DNA from: NORP181 sp047623555
Lineage (GTDB): Bacteria; Pseudomonadota; Alphaproteobacteria; Rhodobacterales; Rhodobacteraceae
DNA: 30,340 bases
Reading direction: 5' to 3'
Assembly (NCBI GenBank): GCA_047623555.1
Contig: JBLHMP010000050.1
Span: forward strand, 1-30,340
The notes under the pieces are model-generated. The model searched no databases and was not told where the DNA came from. It was given only the letters and a program-made list of their open reading frames with translations. Shown here piece by piece: positions 8,336 to 16,376 of this stretch; within the stretch, counting starts at the first letter, position 1, and each line of letters begins with the position of its first letter. A program made the translations under genes and the position numbers.

Positions 8336-9664
8336 ATGAATTTTCTACGCAAACTTGTTAAGGCGGGCCGATTGGCGATGCTGGCGTTCCCTGTGTTGGT
8401 AACTGGTGCCGCTGCTCAGTCGGTCTATGGCTGTGTCGATCTTGCCGGGCGTCACAACATGCCCAGTATCGAAGGTCTCGATGGTGTTTTCTATCGCATC
8501 GACCCGGATCTCCACATGTTTCACAGCCTCTCAGAAGAAAGTGTGGCCCGGCTTGCGGCTTTGTCACGGGCTCTTGCGGCCAATGGCACAACGTTGATTT
8601 ATATTCCTGTTCCGACACGCGGATTGGCAATGCCCGATCAGTTGCCACAAATGGCGCGCGATTATGGGTTTGACGTTGATCTGGCCACCACGGTTTATGT
8701 TGACGGAGTGCGCAGGCTACGGGATGCAAAGGTCGTCACCGCTGACGTGCGCCGCGCCTTACGCTTTGCTGCCAAAGAGGCGCCGCCGTTTTTTGCGACC
8801 GATCCGCGTCTTACGCCAGAAGGCGCAGAATTCATGGCGGGTGCGATTGCAATGGTAATTGGCCAGAGCCAAGATTTTGATGCTATACCTAAATCACAGT
8901 TCGCAACACAAACCGGCGCGCCCGTGGTCCTGCCGTCTGACATGCGCAGCAGATTGCAACGCCATTGTATGATCAACTTGCCCAAGGTCGAAGCGGTGAG
9001 CTCTGTCACCTTACGGACCCAGGCGGCAGCATTTGGCACCGACAGCTCAATTTTTGTCGAACAAAACATCATACGCGTTTCCAATATTGCACTAATCGGG
9101 ACCGGCATCACCGGCTCACCAGTGTCCAATCTTGCCGGATTTCTGTCTCAGGCTACCGGGCTGGATGTGGTGCAATACAGCGTCCAGGACGGCGGTAGTT
9201 TTGCCGCTATGTCATCGTATCTCACGTCTTCGGCGTTTCGGAATGCACCTCCGGCATATTTGGTATGGACCAACCCTGTTGATAACAATTTGGCGCAATA
9301 CGGCGATCAGCCCCTGCGTGAGCTGACCATTGCTGCGGCAGGCAATTGCCCTATATCGCTGCAAGTGTCGCGTGGCAGCGATATCAATTCTTTGCGGATT
9401 GATTTGAATGGGTTGGACAGTCGCCAACCCTATTCCTTGTATGTTGATGCTGATGGTGCCCAAGCATCCCAAGCCCGGTTTGATTTTGTGTCCCGCACTG
9501 GTCTTGTGCGGCGAAAAACTATTATCCGCAATCCCGAGCAGGTCAAAACAGGGCGCTTTTACATGCCCTTGTCTGGTCTCTGGCAAGAGGGTGCGACATC
9601 AGTTGAAATACTTCTCGATGTTCCATTTGGTGCCCGCACGCTCGTCAGCGCGTGTCTTGATTAA
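8336..9664 (+). CDS. algX: AlgX-like SGNH/carbohydrate-binding protein, catalytic triad lost
   Basis: AlgX is the periplasmic O-acetyltransferase of alginate and also a scaffold of the secretion complex; it pairs an SGNH-like domain with a C-terminal carbohydrate-binding module. This 442-residue protein (P. aeruginosa 474) has a signal peptide ending near AAA-QS (about residue 27). The block FFATDPRLTPEGAEFM matches the family's D-x-H-W-TPEGA segment. It keeps Asp156 but has Arg158 where AlgX has its catalytic His. The nucleophile motif GTS is GTG here (255-257), so the serine is gone. A beta-rich C-terminal part (about 330-440) fits the binding module. No algI, algJ or algF is nearby, which agrees with an unacetylated polymer. 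I infer a structural role. It starts 20 bases after the previous gene. Confidence 0.78.
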   Translation: MNFLRKLVKAGRLAMLAFPVLVTGAAAQSVYGCVDLAGRHNMPSIEGLDGVFYRIDPDLHMFHSLSEESVARLAALSRALAANGTTLIYIPVPTRGLAMPDQLPQMARDYGFDVDLATTVYVDGVRRLRDAKVVTADVRRALRFAAKEAPPFFATDPRLTPEGAEFMAGAIAMVIGQSQDFDAIPKSQFATQTGAPVVLPSDMRSRLQRHCMINLPKVEAVSSVTLRTQAAAFGTDSSIFVEQNIIRVSNIALIGTGITGSPVSNLAGFLSQATGLDVVQYSVQDGGSFAAMSSYLTSSAFRNAPPAYLVWTNPVDNNLAQYGDQPLRELTIAAAGNCPISLQVSRGSDINSLRIDLNGLDSRQPYSLYVDADGAQASQARFDFVSRTGLVRRKTIIRNPEQVKTGRFYMPLSGLWQEGATSVEILLDVPFGARTLVSACLD

Positions 9665-9676
9665 AGGTCAGCATTT

Positions 9677-12415
9677 ATGAAAATATTCATCCCTTCTCTG
9701 ATCGCCTCCACCACGCTGGTGTTTTCTCTGTCGCTTCAGCCGGTACAGGCGAGAACGCTGGATCTCGTGTTTATGCCGCCTCAGGTCGAACCACAGAACA
9801 TTTGCAGCCCCGATAAAGCCGAGGCAAAACCCGATGACCTGACAGTAGAGGGCGACGTTGACGTGTTGAACGACTCGCAGCGATTGCGGTTCGTCCGGCG
9901 CGATTTACGCCGATTGATGTCGGATGATCCGGATCATTGGTTCGACTTTATCGTCACGCTTTTGGACTGGCAGGCAGATCTTGATCCAGACCTCACGCCA
10001 CTGACGACGTTGCTGGACAAAATCCGACTGCACATAGACGCTGGCCGACTAGAGCAGCTGCAAGATAGCGGATTGATTGAACAGGTCCGCCAGCAGGATC
10101 TGGCGCTGACATCCAGTCAACGCCTGATCCTGGCGCATTATTATCTTGGTGGGATCGGTGTCGCCCCAGATATTGATTATGCGCACGAATTGATCCGCAT
10201 CGCTGCCTTTGCCGGAAATGCCGAGGCGCTACTAAATGTCGCCCGCATGGAGATGGAAGGAAATCCGGTTCCCGGCTGGGAAGCTCCGTTGGATATGACT
10301 GTTACGCTGGCGTTTAGTGGCATGCTGGGGCAGATGAACGCGTCTGTTTGTCGACGTGCAGAACGGATTGCCCGCGAATATCGCAATGGTGACGTGGTGT
10401 CGGCCAACGCCGAGGTTGTGTATGCGTGGTACAAATTTGCCGCCGACCTAGGCGGCGCCGAAGCGGCCTGGCGGATCGTCGAATTTCATCTCAATGCGGA
10501 TGCGGCGCGCAAAGATAACGACGTTATGTTGCACTATCTGGGTCTGGCAATCGAACGTGGTATCACGATTGAAGAGGAACATATTGACCGTCTGATCTCG
10601 GCGGGAGACGTGGACGAGGCAACTGTGCGGGCCATTTTGGGTTACAACCTAAGTGCCGATGCCGGGCGCGAGCGACCGTCTCTTTCTCCGTATTTCCAAT
10701 TGGCGGTAAATTTGGATGGGGATACCGCCGACAAAGACAGCGTGCAAATCGACTACCTTCGCGAACTGAGCCAGTTTGAAACGGCTCCGGGCTGGGTTTT
10801 TACGGCGCTTGCCAAAGAAATTCTGGTGCGCAAAGGCCGCTGGGCCGCTGAGCCAGAGGCGCTTGAGCTGCTTGAGATCGCGACTAAAAAAGATGACCCC
10901 GAAGGTCAGCAGCTTTTGGCCAAAAAGCTGGTGCGCCAACGCGACGACCCTCTCCAATTGCACCGCGCTATTAATCTGTTGACGGATACGGTGTCACGCT
11001 ATGGTTTGATGTCGTCGATGGGTCATCTGGAAACGCTTTATCGTTGTCAGGCCAACGAAGCGCCGATGTTAACCGAGGCCGAGCATTGGGCCACTAATTA
11101 TCGTGCCACCCAAGATCTGACCGTTAAGGTCAGTGCAACAGATCTTCTGGCGCTTGATCCGTTCCACGAACCGTTGGTTTTGGCGCATTTGCAATCACAG
11201 GCCTTGGACGGTCGTATGCAATCTTTGGCCAATTTTGTGCAGCGCGTACAGGTGAACCCCTGGTCGAGCGATCGTGCACATCGGCTTTGGGCGGCACGTG
11301 TTAACCAGTCTGACAAGGCACTTGAGGTGTTTGTGGAACTGGAATTTGAGCTGGCGACCAACCCGGCCGAACGGCATCTGGCGATAGAATTGTTTCGGCG
11401 TATCTACCTCAACAACGGTGTCACAACCGCGCTGGATCTGGCCATTGCCCTGACAGAGGACAACGCCCGAGACCCTGACATTGCAGATGAAATCATCGCT
11501 TTGCTAACCAAAGCCGGCAACCGGGGTGAGGGCGCATCAATCAAGCTAAAGGCGCGGTTGCTGTCAAAAGAGCAGGACCCGATCAAGGTGTATGAGGAAT
11601 TCAAAGATATCATAGAAGAACGCGGCGATTTCCTGGCTCTTATGTTTGCGATTCCGTATGTTTCGGCTGATAAACTGGATGATTATTTCGACCGTGCGGT
11701 TTCACTGATGTCCTGCGGCACCAAGGCAGTGGATGAATTGGGCGAGGCCCATGCCACCCATTTGAACCCGGAAATGTCTTATCATTGGCGGCGCATCGGT
11801 TTGACGCTTGCGGGCGGCAATGCCCTGTCCAAGCTGCGTCTGTCTGATTTGCAAATGCAAGCCTACAAAGACGGGCGCTCTCCAGATGCCAAAGCGATCT
11901 ATTCCCGCCTGCTTGCGGAAGGCGAAGACAGTGCCACGCGCAATCTGTTCCTTTTGACTGTGAATCCTGATTTGCCAACGTATAATCCGGAACAGGCATC
12001 CGAGCATTTGCTGGCCATTTTGGCGCGTGGTAAACCGGGTGATGAAAGTTGGGCGCTAAGGCATTATCGCGACGCTGTGCCCGCGGTGCGTGCGATCGTT
12101 GCGCGCAAAATTAACGTCGATCAAATCTATCGCAATGCCGCGCAAAGCGGCGACGCCCGGGCGCAACTGGAATATGGTCTCTTGCTGCGGCAAACCGCCA
12201 AGACCCCCGCTGATCTGCAAAGTTCCGCGCGCTGGTTGAACGAAGCCGCCGAAGCCGGGGATGTCACAGCAATGACCGAACTTGGCTATGCGATGGCAAT
12301 TGGGCTGGGGGGGCCGGCAAACCCTCAAATGGCTCTGACATGGTTGGAGAAGGCCGGACAGGTTGGCGATGAGCGGGCCAAAGAACTGGCGCGTCTGGTG
12401 CGGTTGGGGTTATGA
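9677..12415 (+). CDS. Large periplasmic TPR/Sel1 repeat protein in the AlgK position
   Basis: This 912-residue secreted protein has a signal peptide (hydrophobic 5-20, cleavage likely after VQA at about 25). The remainder is almost wholly helical repeats. Clear Sel1-type units include ILAHYYLGGIGVAPDIDYA (about 157-175), AYAWYKFAADLGGAEAAWR-like residues around 250-270, and three C-terminal units with AQLEYGLLLRQ, AMTELGYAMAIG and ALTWLEKAGQVGDERA. AlgK, the TPR scaffold that binds AlgX and the outer-membrane porin AlgE, is a lipoprotein of about 475 residues. This protein is twice that size and has no lipobox cysteine. It probably takes AlgK's role and may span more of the periplasm, but direct homology is not proven. 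An AAAGG site at 9664-9668 precedes the ATG. Its stop overlaps the algL start as ATGA. Confidence 0.75.
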   Translation: MKIFIPSLIASTTLVFSLSLQPVQARTLDLVFMPPQVEPQNICSPDKAEAKPDDLTVEGDVDVLNDSQRLRFVRRDLRRLMSDDPDHWFDFIVTLLDWQADLDPDLTPLTTLLDKIRLHIDAGRLEQLQDSGLIEQVRQQDLALTSSQRLILAHYYLGGIGVAPDIDYAHELIRIAAFAGNAEALLNVARMEMEGNPVPGWEAPLDMTVTLAFSGMLGQMNASVCRRAERIAREYRNGDVVSANAEVVYAWYKFAADLGGAEAAWRIVEFHLNADAARKDNDVMLHYLGLAIERGITIEEEHIDRLISAGDVDEATVRAILGYNLSADAGRERPSLSPYFQLAVNLDGDTADKDSVQIDYLRELSQFETAPGWVFTALAKEILVRKGRWAAEPEALELLEIATKKDDPEGQQLLAKKLVRQRDDPLQLHRAINLLTDTVSRYGLMSSMGHLETLYRCQANEAPMLTEAEHWATNYRATQDLTVKVSATDLLALDPFHEPLVLAHLQSQALDGRMQSLANFVQRVQVNPWSSDRAHRLWAARVNQSDKALEVFVELEFELATNPAERHLAIELFRRIYLNNGVTTALDLAIALTEDNARDPDIADEIIALLTKAGNRGEGASIKLKARLLSKEQDPIKVYEEFKDIIEERGDFLALMFAIPYVSADKLDDYFDRAVSLMSCGTKAVDELGEAHATHLNPEMSYHWRRIGLTLAGGNALSKLRLSDLQMQAYKDGRSPDAKAIYSRLLAEGEDSATRNLFLLTVNPDLPTYNPEQASEHLLAILARGKPGDESWALRHYRDAVPAVRAIVARKINVDQIYRNAAQSGDARAQLEYGLLLRQTAKTPADLQSSARWLNEAAEAGDVTAMTELGYAMAIGLGGPANPQMALTWLEKAGQVGDERAKELARLVRLGL

Positions 12416-13452
12416 TTTTTATGCTAAGAAAATTCGTCATGGTTGCGATTACAGGCACCTTGTTGCCGGCCCTTGCTGAGGGCAGCACTGACTGTGCACA
12501 GGCCCCAGAACCGGTGTCCAGCCTGAACTATGGCAGCCGCTATAAACAAAGCGACGCGCCTGGCACAACACTTGATCCGGCGGCAGATTCAGCCGCTACT
12601 GAAACATTGAAACCTGTGGATGATTTTCTGCGCTCTTTGACCAAATTGGCAAACCAGACATTTGACAAAGACAACAACCAGATCGAAGTAGCAAATTGCG
12701 TTCTGTCGCAAATTGCCGTCTGGGCAACGGCCAACGCATTGGAAGACCTGCAAACTAAAACCGCGCGCCTGACAATCGGGTCTCGGATCTCCGGCTTTGG
12801 ATTGGTGACGTTGCAGGCGCTGCCCTATGCGACCAACGAAACGGACCTCGCCAGTATTAGCGATTGGCTTGGTCGTTTGATGGCCAGCCAGATGGTTTTT
12901 TGGGAAGAGGACGCGCCAGACGGGGCCAAACGGGGAAACCTGCGGGCATGGGCCGCGCTGGCCGGGGCTGCGGTGTCGACGGTTGTGGATGACCCGGTGA
13001 TGCTGGGGTGGTCGGCCTGGTCGACGCAGTATGTAATTTGTACAGCTAGACCAGATGGTAGCCTTCCGCAGGAAATGCTGCGTGGGAAACATGCCTTGCA
13101 CTACCAATTACATGCGATTTCGCCGTTGGTTGTTGCAGCCGCATTGTTTGAGCGGCAGGGCATTTCGGTTCGGGCGGCGTGCGATGAGGTACTGGATAAA
13201 ATTGTGGGCTTTGCCCTGGACGATTTGCAATCCGGTGGCCGCACGGCGGCTATTACCGGTGAAGTTCAAAGTTATTTTGACGGCAGCGAGGAACTGAAAC
13301 CTTTCAGCCTGGCCTGGATAGAGGCGTATTTGACCCTTGGTCAAGTCCCCGAGCGTGACCACCTAGAAGCGATGGCCGAGCAATACCGGCCTTTGAATTC
13401 TTCCAAGCTGGGTGGAAATCAAACACTTATCTGGTCTGATCTGAGCCCCTGA
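12412..13452 (+). CDS. algL: AlgL-like PL5 protein, active-site histidine lost
   Basis: AlgL is the periplasmic alginate lyase (family PL5) that clears stray polymer from the periplasm. This 346-residue protein has a signal peptide and helical (alpha/alpha) content. SLNYGSRY near residue 37 and PDGSLPQEMLRGKHALHY match family blocks. In P. aeruginosa AlgL the active site has Asn-His (NNHxYWA), Arg249 and Tyr256. Here Arg224 and Tyr231 keep the same seven-residue spacing. Counting back 54 residues from the Tyr, as in AlgL (202 to 256), lands on Leu177: the segment reads RGNLRAWA, so Asn176 is kept and His is Leu. Lyase activity is doubtful. The start overlaps the preceding stop (ATGA). ATG 12421 is an alternative start. 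It ends the operon. Confidence 0.78.
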   Translation: MIFMLRKFVMVAITGTLLPALAEGSTDCAQAPEPVSSLNYGSRYKQSDAPGTTLDPAADSAATETLKPVDDFLRSLTKLANQTFDKDNNQIEVANCVLSQIAVWATANALEDLQTKTARLTIGSRISGFGLVTLQALPYATNETDLASISDWLGRLMASQMVFWEEDAPDGAKRGNLRAWAALAGAAVSTVVDDPVMLGWSAWSTQYVICTARPDGSLPQEMLRGKHALHYQLHAISPLVVAAALFERQGISVRAACDEVLDKIVGFALDDLQSGGRTAAITGEVQSYFDGSEELKPFSLAWIEAYLTLGQVPERDHLEAMAEQYRPLNSSKLGGNQTLIWSDLSP

Positions 13453-13746
13453 AGCAATGGTTTTGCGCTAAGTGAATTCGATCAGGTTTTCGCCTGTGCA
13501 GAATGTTGCTATTGGTGCCGAACTCTGCCTGAATTTTGCTGATGCTTGGTCATTCCAGCTGATCTGCCACTAAGAGCGCCACGCGGTTTTGGCCCGGCAT
13601 AACCGCCATGCGCGAAAATATAGCGCAAATTGGGTCAGATGTCGAGAAAACTGGCACTTTATCAGACGGCTGATTGCGGTGGGCTAAATCGGTTCGTCCA
13701 GAAGTAAGTCAAGCCAATGTAATCAACTTGACGAATCCCCTGTCCG
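13453..13746. other. Non-coding stretch after the operon
   Basis: There is no gene here that I can defend. I looked for a terminator just after algL and found only a trivial GCAA..TTGC pairing, so the operon's transcription end is not visible. The minus strand from about 13700 to 13460 can be read as a long open stretch broken by a single TGA (near 13555). It matches nothing I recognise. The stretch leads directly into the debris region that starts at 13747. Confidence 0.4.
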
Positions 13747-13947
13747 CTATTCCAGCGGATTAATGACACAGTGCAAAAAGTCGTTGGTCCGCTCGTGCTT
13801 GGGGTTGCGCAGTAACGCGCTGGCTGGCCCTTCTTCCATGATTATACCAGATTCCAAAAACAGCACGCGATCTGCCACTTCGCGGGCAAATCCCATCTCG
13901 TGGGATACAACCAACATGGTCATCCACTCGTTGGCGAGGTCGCGCAT
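13747..13947 (-). pseudogene. 3' fragment of a polar amino-acid ABC transporter ATPase (GlnQ-type)
   Basis: The 66 residues match the end of GlnQ/HisP-type ATP-binding proteins: LVVSHEMGFAREVADRVLFL contains the H-loop histidine and the region after it, followed by G-x-I-x-EEGP and the usual R-T-DFL tail. Walker A, the signature motif and Walker B are absent because the sequence breaks at about 13944-13947. There a serine recombinase reading frame begins in the opposite direction. About 180 N-terminal residues are missing. It cannot make a working ATPase. The clean junction suggests the recombinase DNA was inserted or joined here. Confidence 0.8.
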
Positions 13948-14491
13948 ACGCCCGCGTCAGTTCTGTTGGACAGTCCCCGGATGTCCAGCGCGAAAAATTG
14001 AGCAACTGTGATAAGTTGTTCGAAGAAAAGCGCAGCGGCACCACCGATGCCCGCCCCATGCTCAAGCAGTGCTTGGATTATGTCCGCGAAGGCGATATCT
14101 TGGTCGTGTCGCGCATCGACCGGCTGGCCCGGTCCACATTGCACCTGTGCCAGATTGCAGAGACCTTACGCGACAAGAGTGTGGATCTGGTTGTTCTGGA
14201 TCAGAACATCGATACGTCCGATGCCACGGGTCGGCTCTTATTCAACATGCTAAGGGCCATCGGCCAGTTTGAAACCGAGATCCGCGCCGAGCGCCAAATG
14301 ACGGGATGAAAAAGGCCAAGGATCGAGGCATGCAGTTTGGAAAACGGCTTGCGCTGACAGATGACGAAATCACAGAGCTCCGCAAGAAACGAGAAAAGGG
14401 TATCCAAATCCGGGAGCTGGTGGCCGACTACGGTCTCTCAAAGGCAACCGCCACCGATAGCCGCCATATCCAGATCATAGCCACGTTGTAG
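13944..14491 (+). pseudogene. Serine recombinase (resolvase/invertase), frameshifted and truncated
   Basis: This is a serine site-specific recombinase of the Tn3-resolvase/Hin type. Homology starts without a proper start codon at AYARVSSVGQSPDVQ (from 13944; the catalytic Ser lies in RVSS). It continues through EKRSGTTDARP, a D-x-L-x-V-x-R-I-DRLARS block and RLLFNMLRAIGQFE. At about 14305 the frame breaks: ERQMTG meets a TGA, and the continuation MKKAKDRGMQFGKRLALTDDE lies in another frame, as if one base had been lost. The C-terminal helix-turn-helix begins (ADYGLSKAT, about 14427-14453) but then runs into unrelated DNA that is antisense to the HigA-like fragment. It cannot encode a functional recombinase. 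Confidence 0.82.
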
Positions 14492-14698
14492 GTTCATCCA
14501 AAACCCAGCGGATGTGCCAACGAAACGCGATGGCCTCGAGGGGGTGTCAGCGGTTACGTCCATTTCTCCCTTAACAATCCGCTCAATACGTGTGCGCGGG
14601 ACGAAAATGGCCTCGGCAACCTTGCCAGAGGTCAATTCCATATCTTTACCAGAACCCGTAGGAGCTACCTTCAAGAATACAGCTGCGGTATGAAGCAC
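14438..14698 (-). pseudogene. HigA-type antitoxin fragment (XRE family)
   Basis: The 86-residue frame contains the HigA/VapI-type helix-turn-helix core: SGKVAEAIFVPRTRIERIVK, then TADT, SRFVGTSAGFWMNLQ and YDLDMA. Family members normally start with HPGE-x-L-x-E-x-L and continue a little beyond YDL. Here the N-terminus (residues 1-22) does not fit. The C-terminus changes abruptly after DMA into the neighbouring recombinase remnant. No HigB-like toxin gene is found upstream on this strand. I read it as a truncated orphan antitoxin; DNA binding by the remaining core cannot be excluded. Confidence 0.65.
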
Positions 14699-14768
14699 GC
14701 TAAAACGATCTGTTCGCCAACGTCGCTGGCCTCTCTCAGCAAGTTATTCAGCAAACCCATAACGCTCC

Positions 14769-15038
14769 ATGCCTGACAAGCCGACCCCTGACCAGCCCGC
14801 CTTCTCCGCGCTCTCCGATGATGAAATGCGAGAAAGTTTTGAGTTGTTTGCAACGGCTCTCGCTAGCCTGTCAGAACGTATCGATGTTCAAAACGGAAAG
14901 CTGGCTATCGCCGCGCAGCAGCTTAGTGGTCAACGCTCTGATTTGATCAATAGCATTTGCGCACGAGAAGTCGGTTCTTGGTGCGTCTTGGACAACGACA
15001 ACAACCGGCGTCGATGCTTGTGTGTTTTCGCTGATTGA
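14769..15038 (+). CDS. Small hypothetical protein
   Basis: An 89-residue reading frame that I do not recognise. The first 60 residues look protein-like: a proline-rich start, then SALSDDEMRESFELFATALA and a helical, possibly coiled-coil stretch SLSERIDVQNGKLAIAAQQL. The last 20 residues, with several Cys and Arg, look like read-through into non-coding DNA, so the gene may be truncated. No good ribosome-binding site precedes the ATG. It sits among broken mobile genes and may be a mobile-element accessory gene or a chance frame. Confidence 0.3.
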   Translation: MPDKPTPDQPAFSALSDDEMRESFELFATALASLSERIDVQNGKLAIAAQQLSGQRSDLINSICAREVGSWCVLDNDNNRRRCLCVFAD

Positions 15039-15557
15039 TGTCCCAATTCGGTTTTGAAGTCGCTGATACGTTTAATATGAGCTGAATTCTGCTAGTGCTA
15101 TATATGTGTTATAATAAGTGTTATGTTAAATATACTACCTTAACGGCTTCTTCAAAAGGATTATCCCACATCTATCGCTCCACATTCGTAGCAAACTGAG
15201 GCGGATTTGCCGACAGAAACGGTCCGGTACGAACCTCAGGACGGATGCATATTGCATTGCACAAAACGCCCGAACTTGTGGAGAAGTAGCACAACAGCGC
15301 TGCGTTCAAAGCACTAAACATATTGGCCGTAATAGGCAGTCTAGTTGGGATCGCCGTAGCCCTGTTCTAGATGTCCCATAGCATCAGTTGAACTCTGCAC
15401 GAGGCAAAAGCTCTAACGACCCAAGCACCAAATCTCTACGCGATACTGGCATTGTCCGGCTGATGTTACGCTGAATAGGAATTTGTTATCGCGGATTTTG
15501 ATGTTGGGTGTGTGCTGTTGGTCGAAGTGATTTACCTTGATTAACAGTGGCCTTTTT
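15039..15557. other. AT-rich stretch without a gene
   Basis: About 520 bases with no supportable reading frame. The first part (15095-15140) is very AT-rich. It includes a perfect TATAAT at 15110-15115 and the word GTGTTAT twice within 25 bases, but there is no matching -35 box. It lies ahead of the broken integrase and may be the remains of its upstream region. I see no tRNA or clear attachment-site repeat. Confidence 0.4.
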
Positions 15558-16122
15558 ATGAACATTCAACATTCCATCCCAACAAAGCCCCTTCACGAGC
15601 GTAAAATTTCCGATATGTCGGAGCGCAATCTCGGCCCTGCATCCCAGACCAGTCACTTGCGCGCCTGCAAGTCATTTGCGGCGTGACATCGACAGTGCCC
15701 AAGAGATCATTCGCATTGTACAATCGAAGGGCCGTAAAGATCGCAATGTTATGCTGCCGTCGGATATTCTTGGGCTGTTGCGTGACTGGTGGAAGGAACG
15801 GACAACCGGCCAGGACAAGGATGTGCCCGCGCCCAAACGCATGCTTTTTCCCGGACATTGTGGAAAGCATCTCTCGGCTTGCCAAATCTCGCGATTATTC
15901 TGGGAAACCGTTGGAGAAGCCGGGATCACTAAACGCGTGACGCTGCACACGATGCGCCATAGTACTGCGACCCATCCACTGGAACGCGGCGTCGATATCG
16001 GGGTGATCCAAGTACTGCTCGGGCATTCCAAACTTACGACAATGGCGCGATATGCAAGCGTCGCCACAGGTAAGGTGAAGAATATGCTGAACTGTTTCCC
16101 AAGCAAATGGCCGCGGCGGTGA
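15558..16122 (+). pseudogene. Tyrosine recombinase/integrase with internal deletion
   Basis: Phage-integrase-type recombinase of the kind often found beside IS91-like elements. The N-terminal SAM-like start (MNIQHSIPTKPLHERKISDM, then ERNLGPASQTSHLRACKSFAA) ends at a TGA at 15684. From about 15679 a different frame gives the C-terminal catalytic domain: KGRKDRNVMLP, LFPGHCGK, HTMRHSTATH (His-x-x-Arg), LLGHSKLTTMARYA (His and the nucleophile Tyr). Roughly 100 residues between the halves, including the first catalytic Arg, are missing. The domain end is replaced after SVATGKVK by an IS256 transposase segment in another frame. It is non-functional. Confidence 0.82.
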
Positions 16123-16280
16123 AGGCGAATTTGAACGACTTTCAGCATGCCGAAACCCGTTCGGAGGCAAAAACTGCGCTGGCGTTGTTCACTGAAAAAT
16201 ACAAACTGAAATACGAAAAAGGCGTGAACTGCATGACTAAAGACAGTGAGGCGATGCTGGTATTTTTCGATTTCCGGACT
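16074..16280 (+). pseudogene. IS256-family (mutator type) transposase fragment
   Basis: A short open stretch beginning right after an in-frame TAA at 16071 reads EYAELFPKQMAAAVKANLND, then AETRSEAKTALALFTEKY, KLKYEKGV and MTKDSEAMLVFFDF. This is the pattern of the region of IS256-family transposases that ends in LLAFYDFPAEHW before the NPIEST block. The NPIEST segment with the third catalytic acidic residue does not follow; unrelated sequence begins at about 16280. Only about 65 of roughly 400 residues are present. Confidence 0.68.
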
Positions 16281-16376
16281 TATCCGGGTGTAGCGCGTCA
16301 ACCATCTTGTCCGCTTGCGACAACCACCTTGGCCTGTTTTGAGGCTGCCGGTTGGCGTCTCTGTCGGTGTCTTTTC

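Noticed and set aside
13460..13700. Minus-strand readable stretch with a single internal TGA.
   Set aside because: No recognisable protein family, and the open length could be chance; not enough to call even a pseudogene.
14671..14853. HigB toxin partner for the HigA-like fragment.
   Set aside because: The open frame upstream of the antitoxin fragment has no RelE/HigB-like residues and is dominated by Arg-rich chance sequence.
15672..16301. 209-residue minus-strand open frame.
   Set aside because: It is antisense to clear tyrosine-integrase and IS256 fragments and has no motif of its own.
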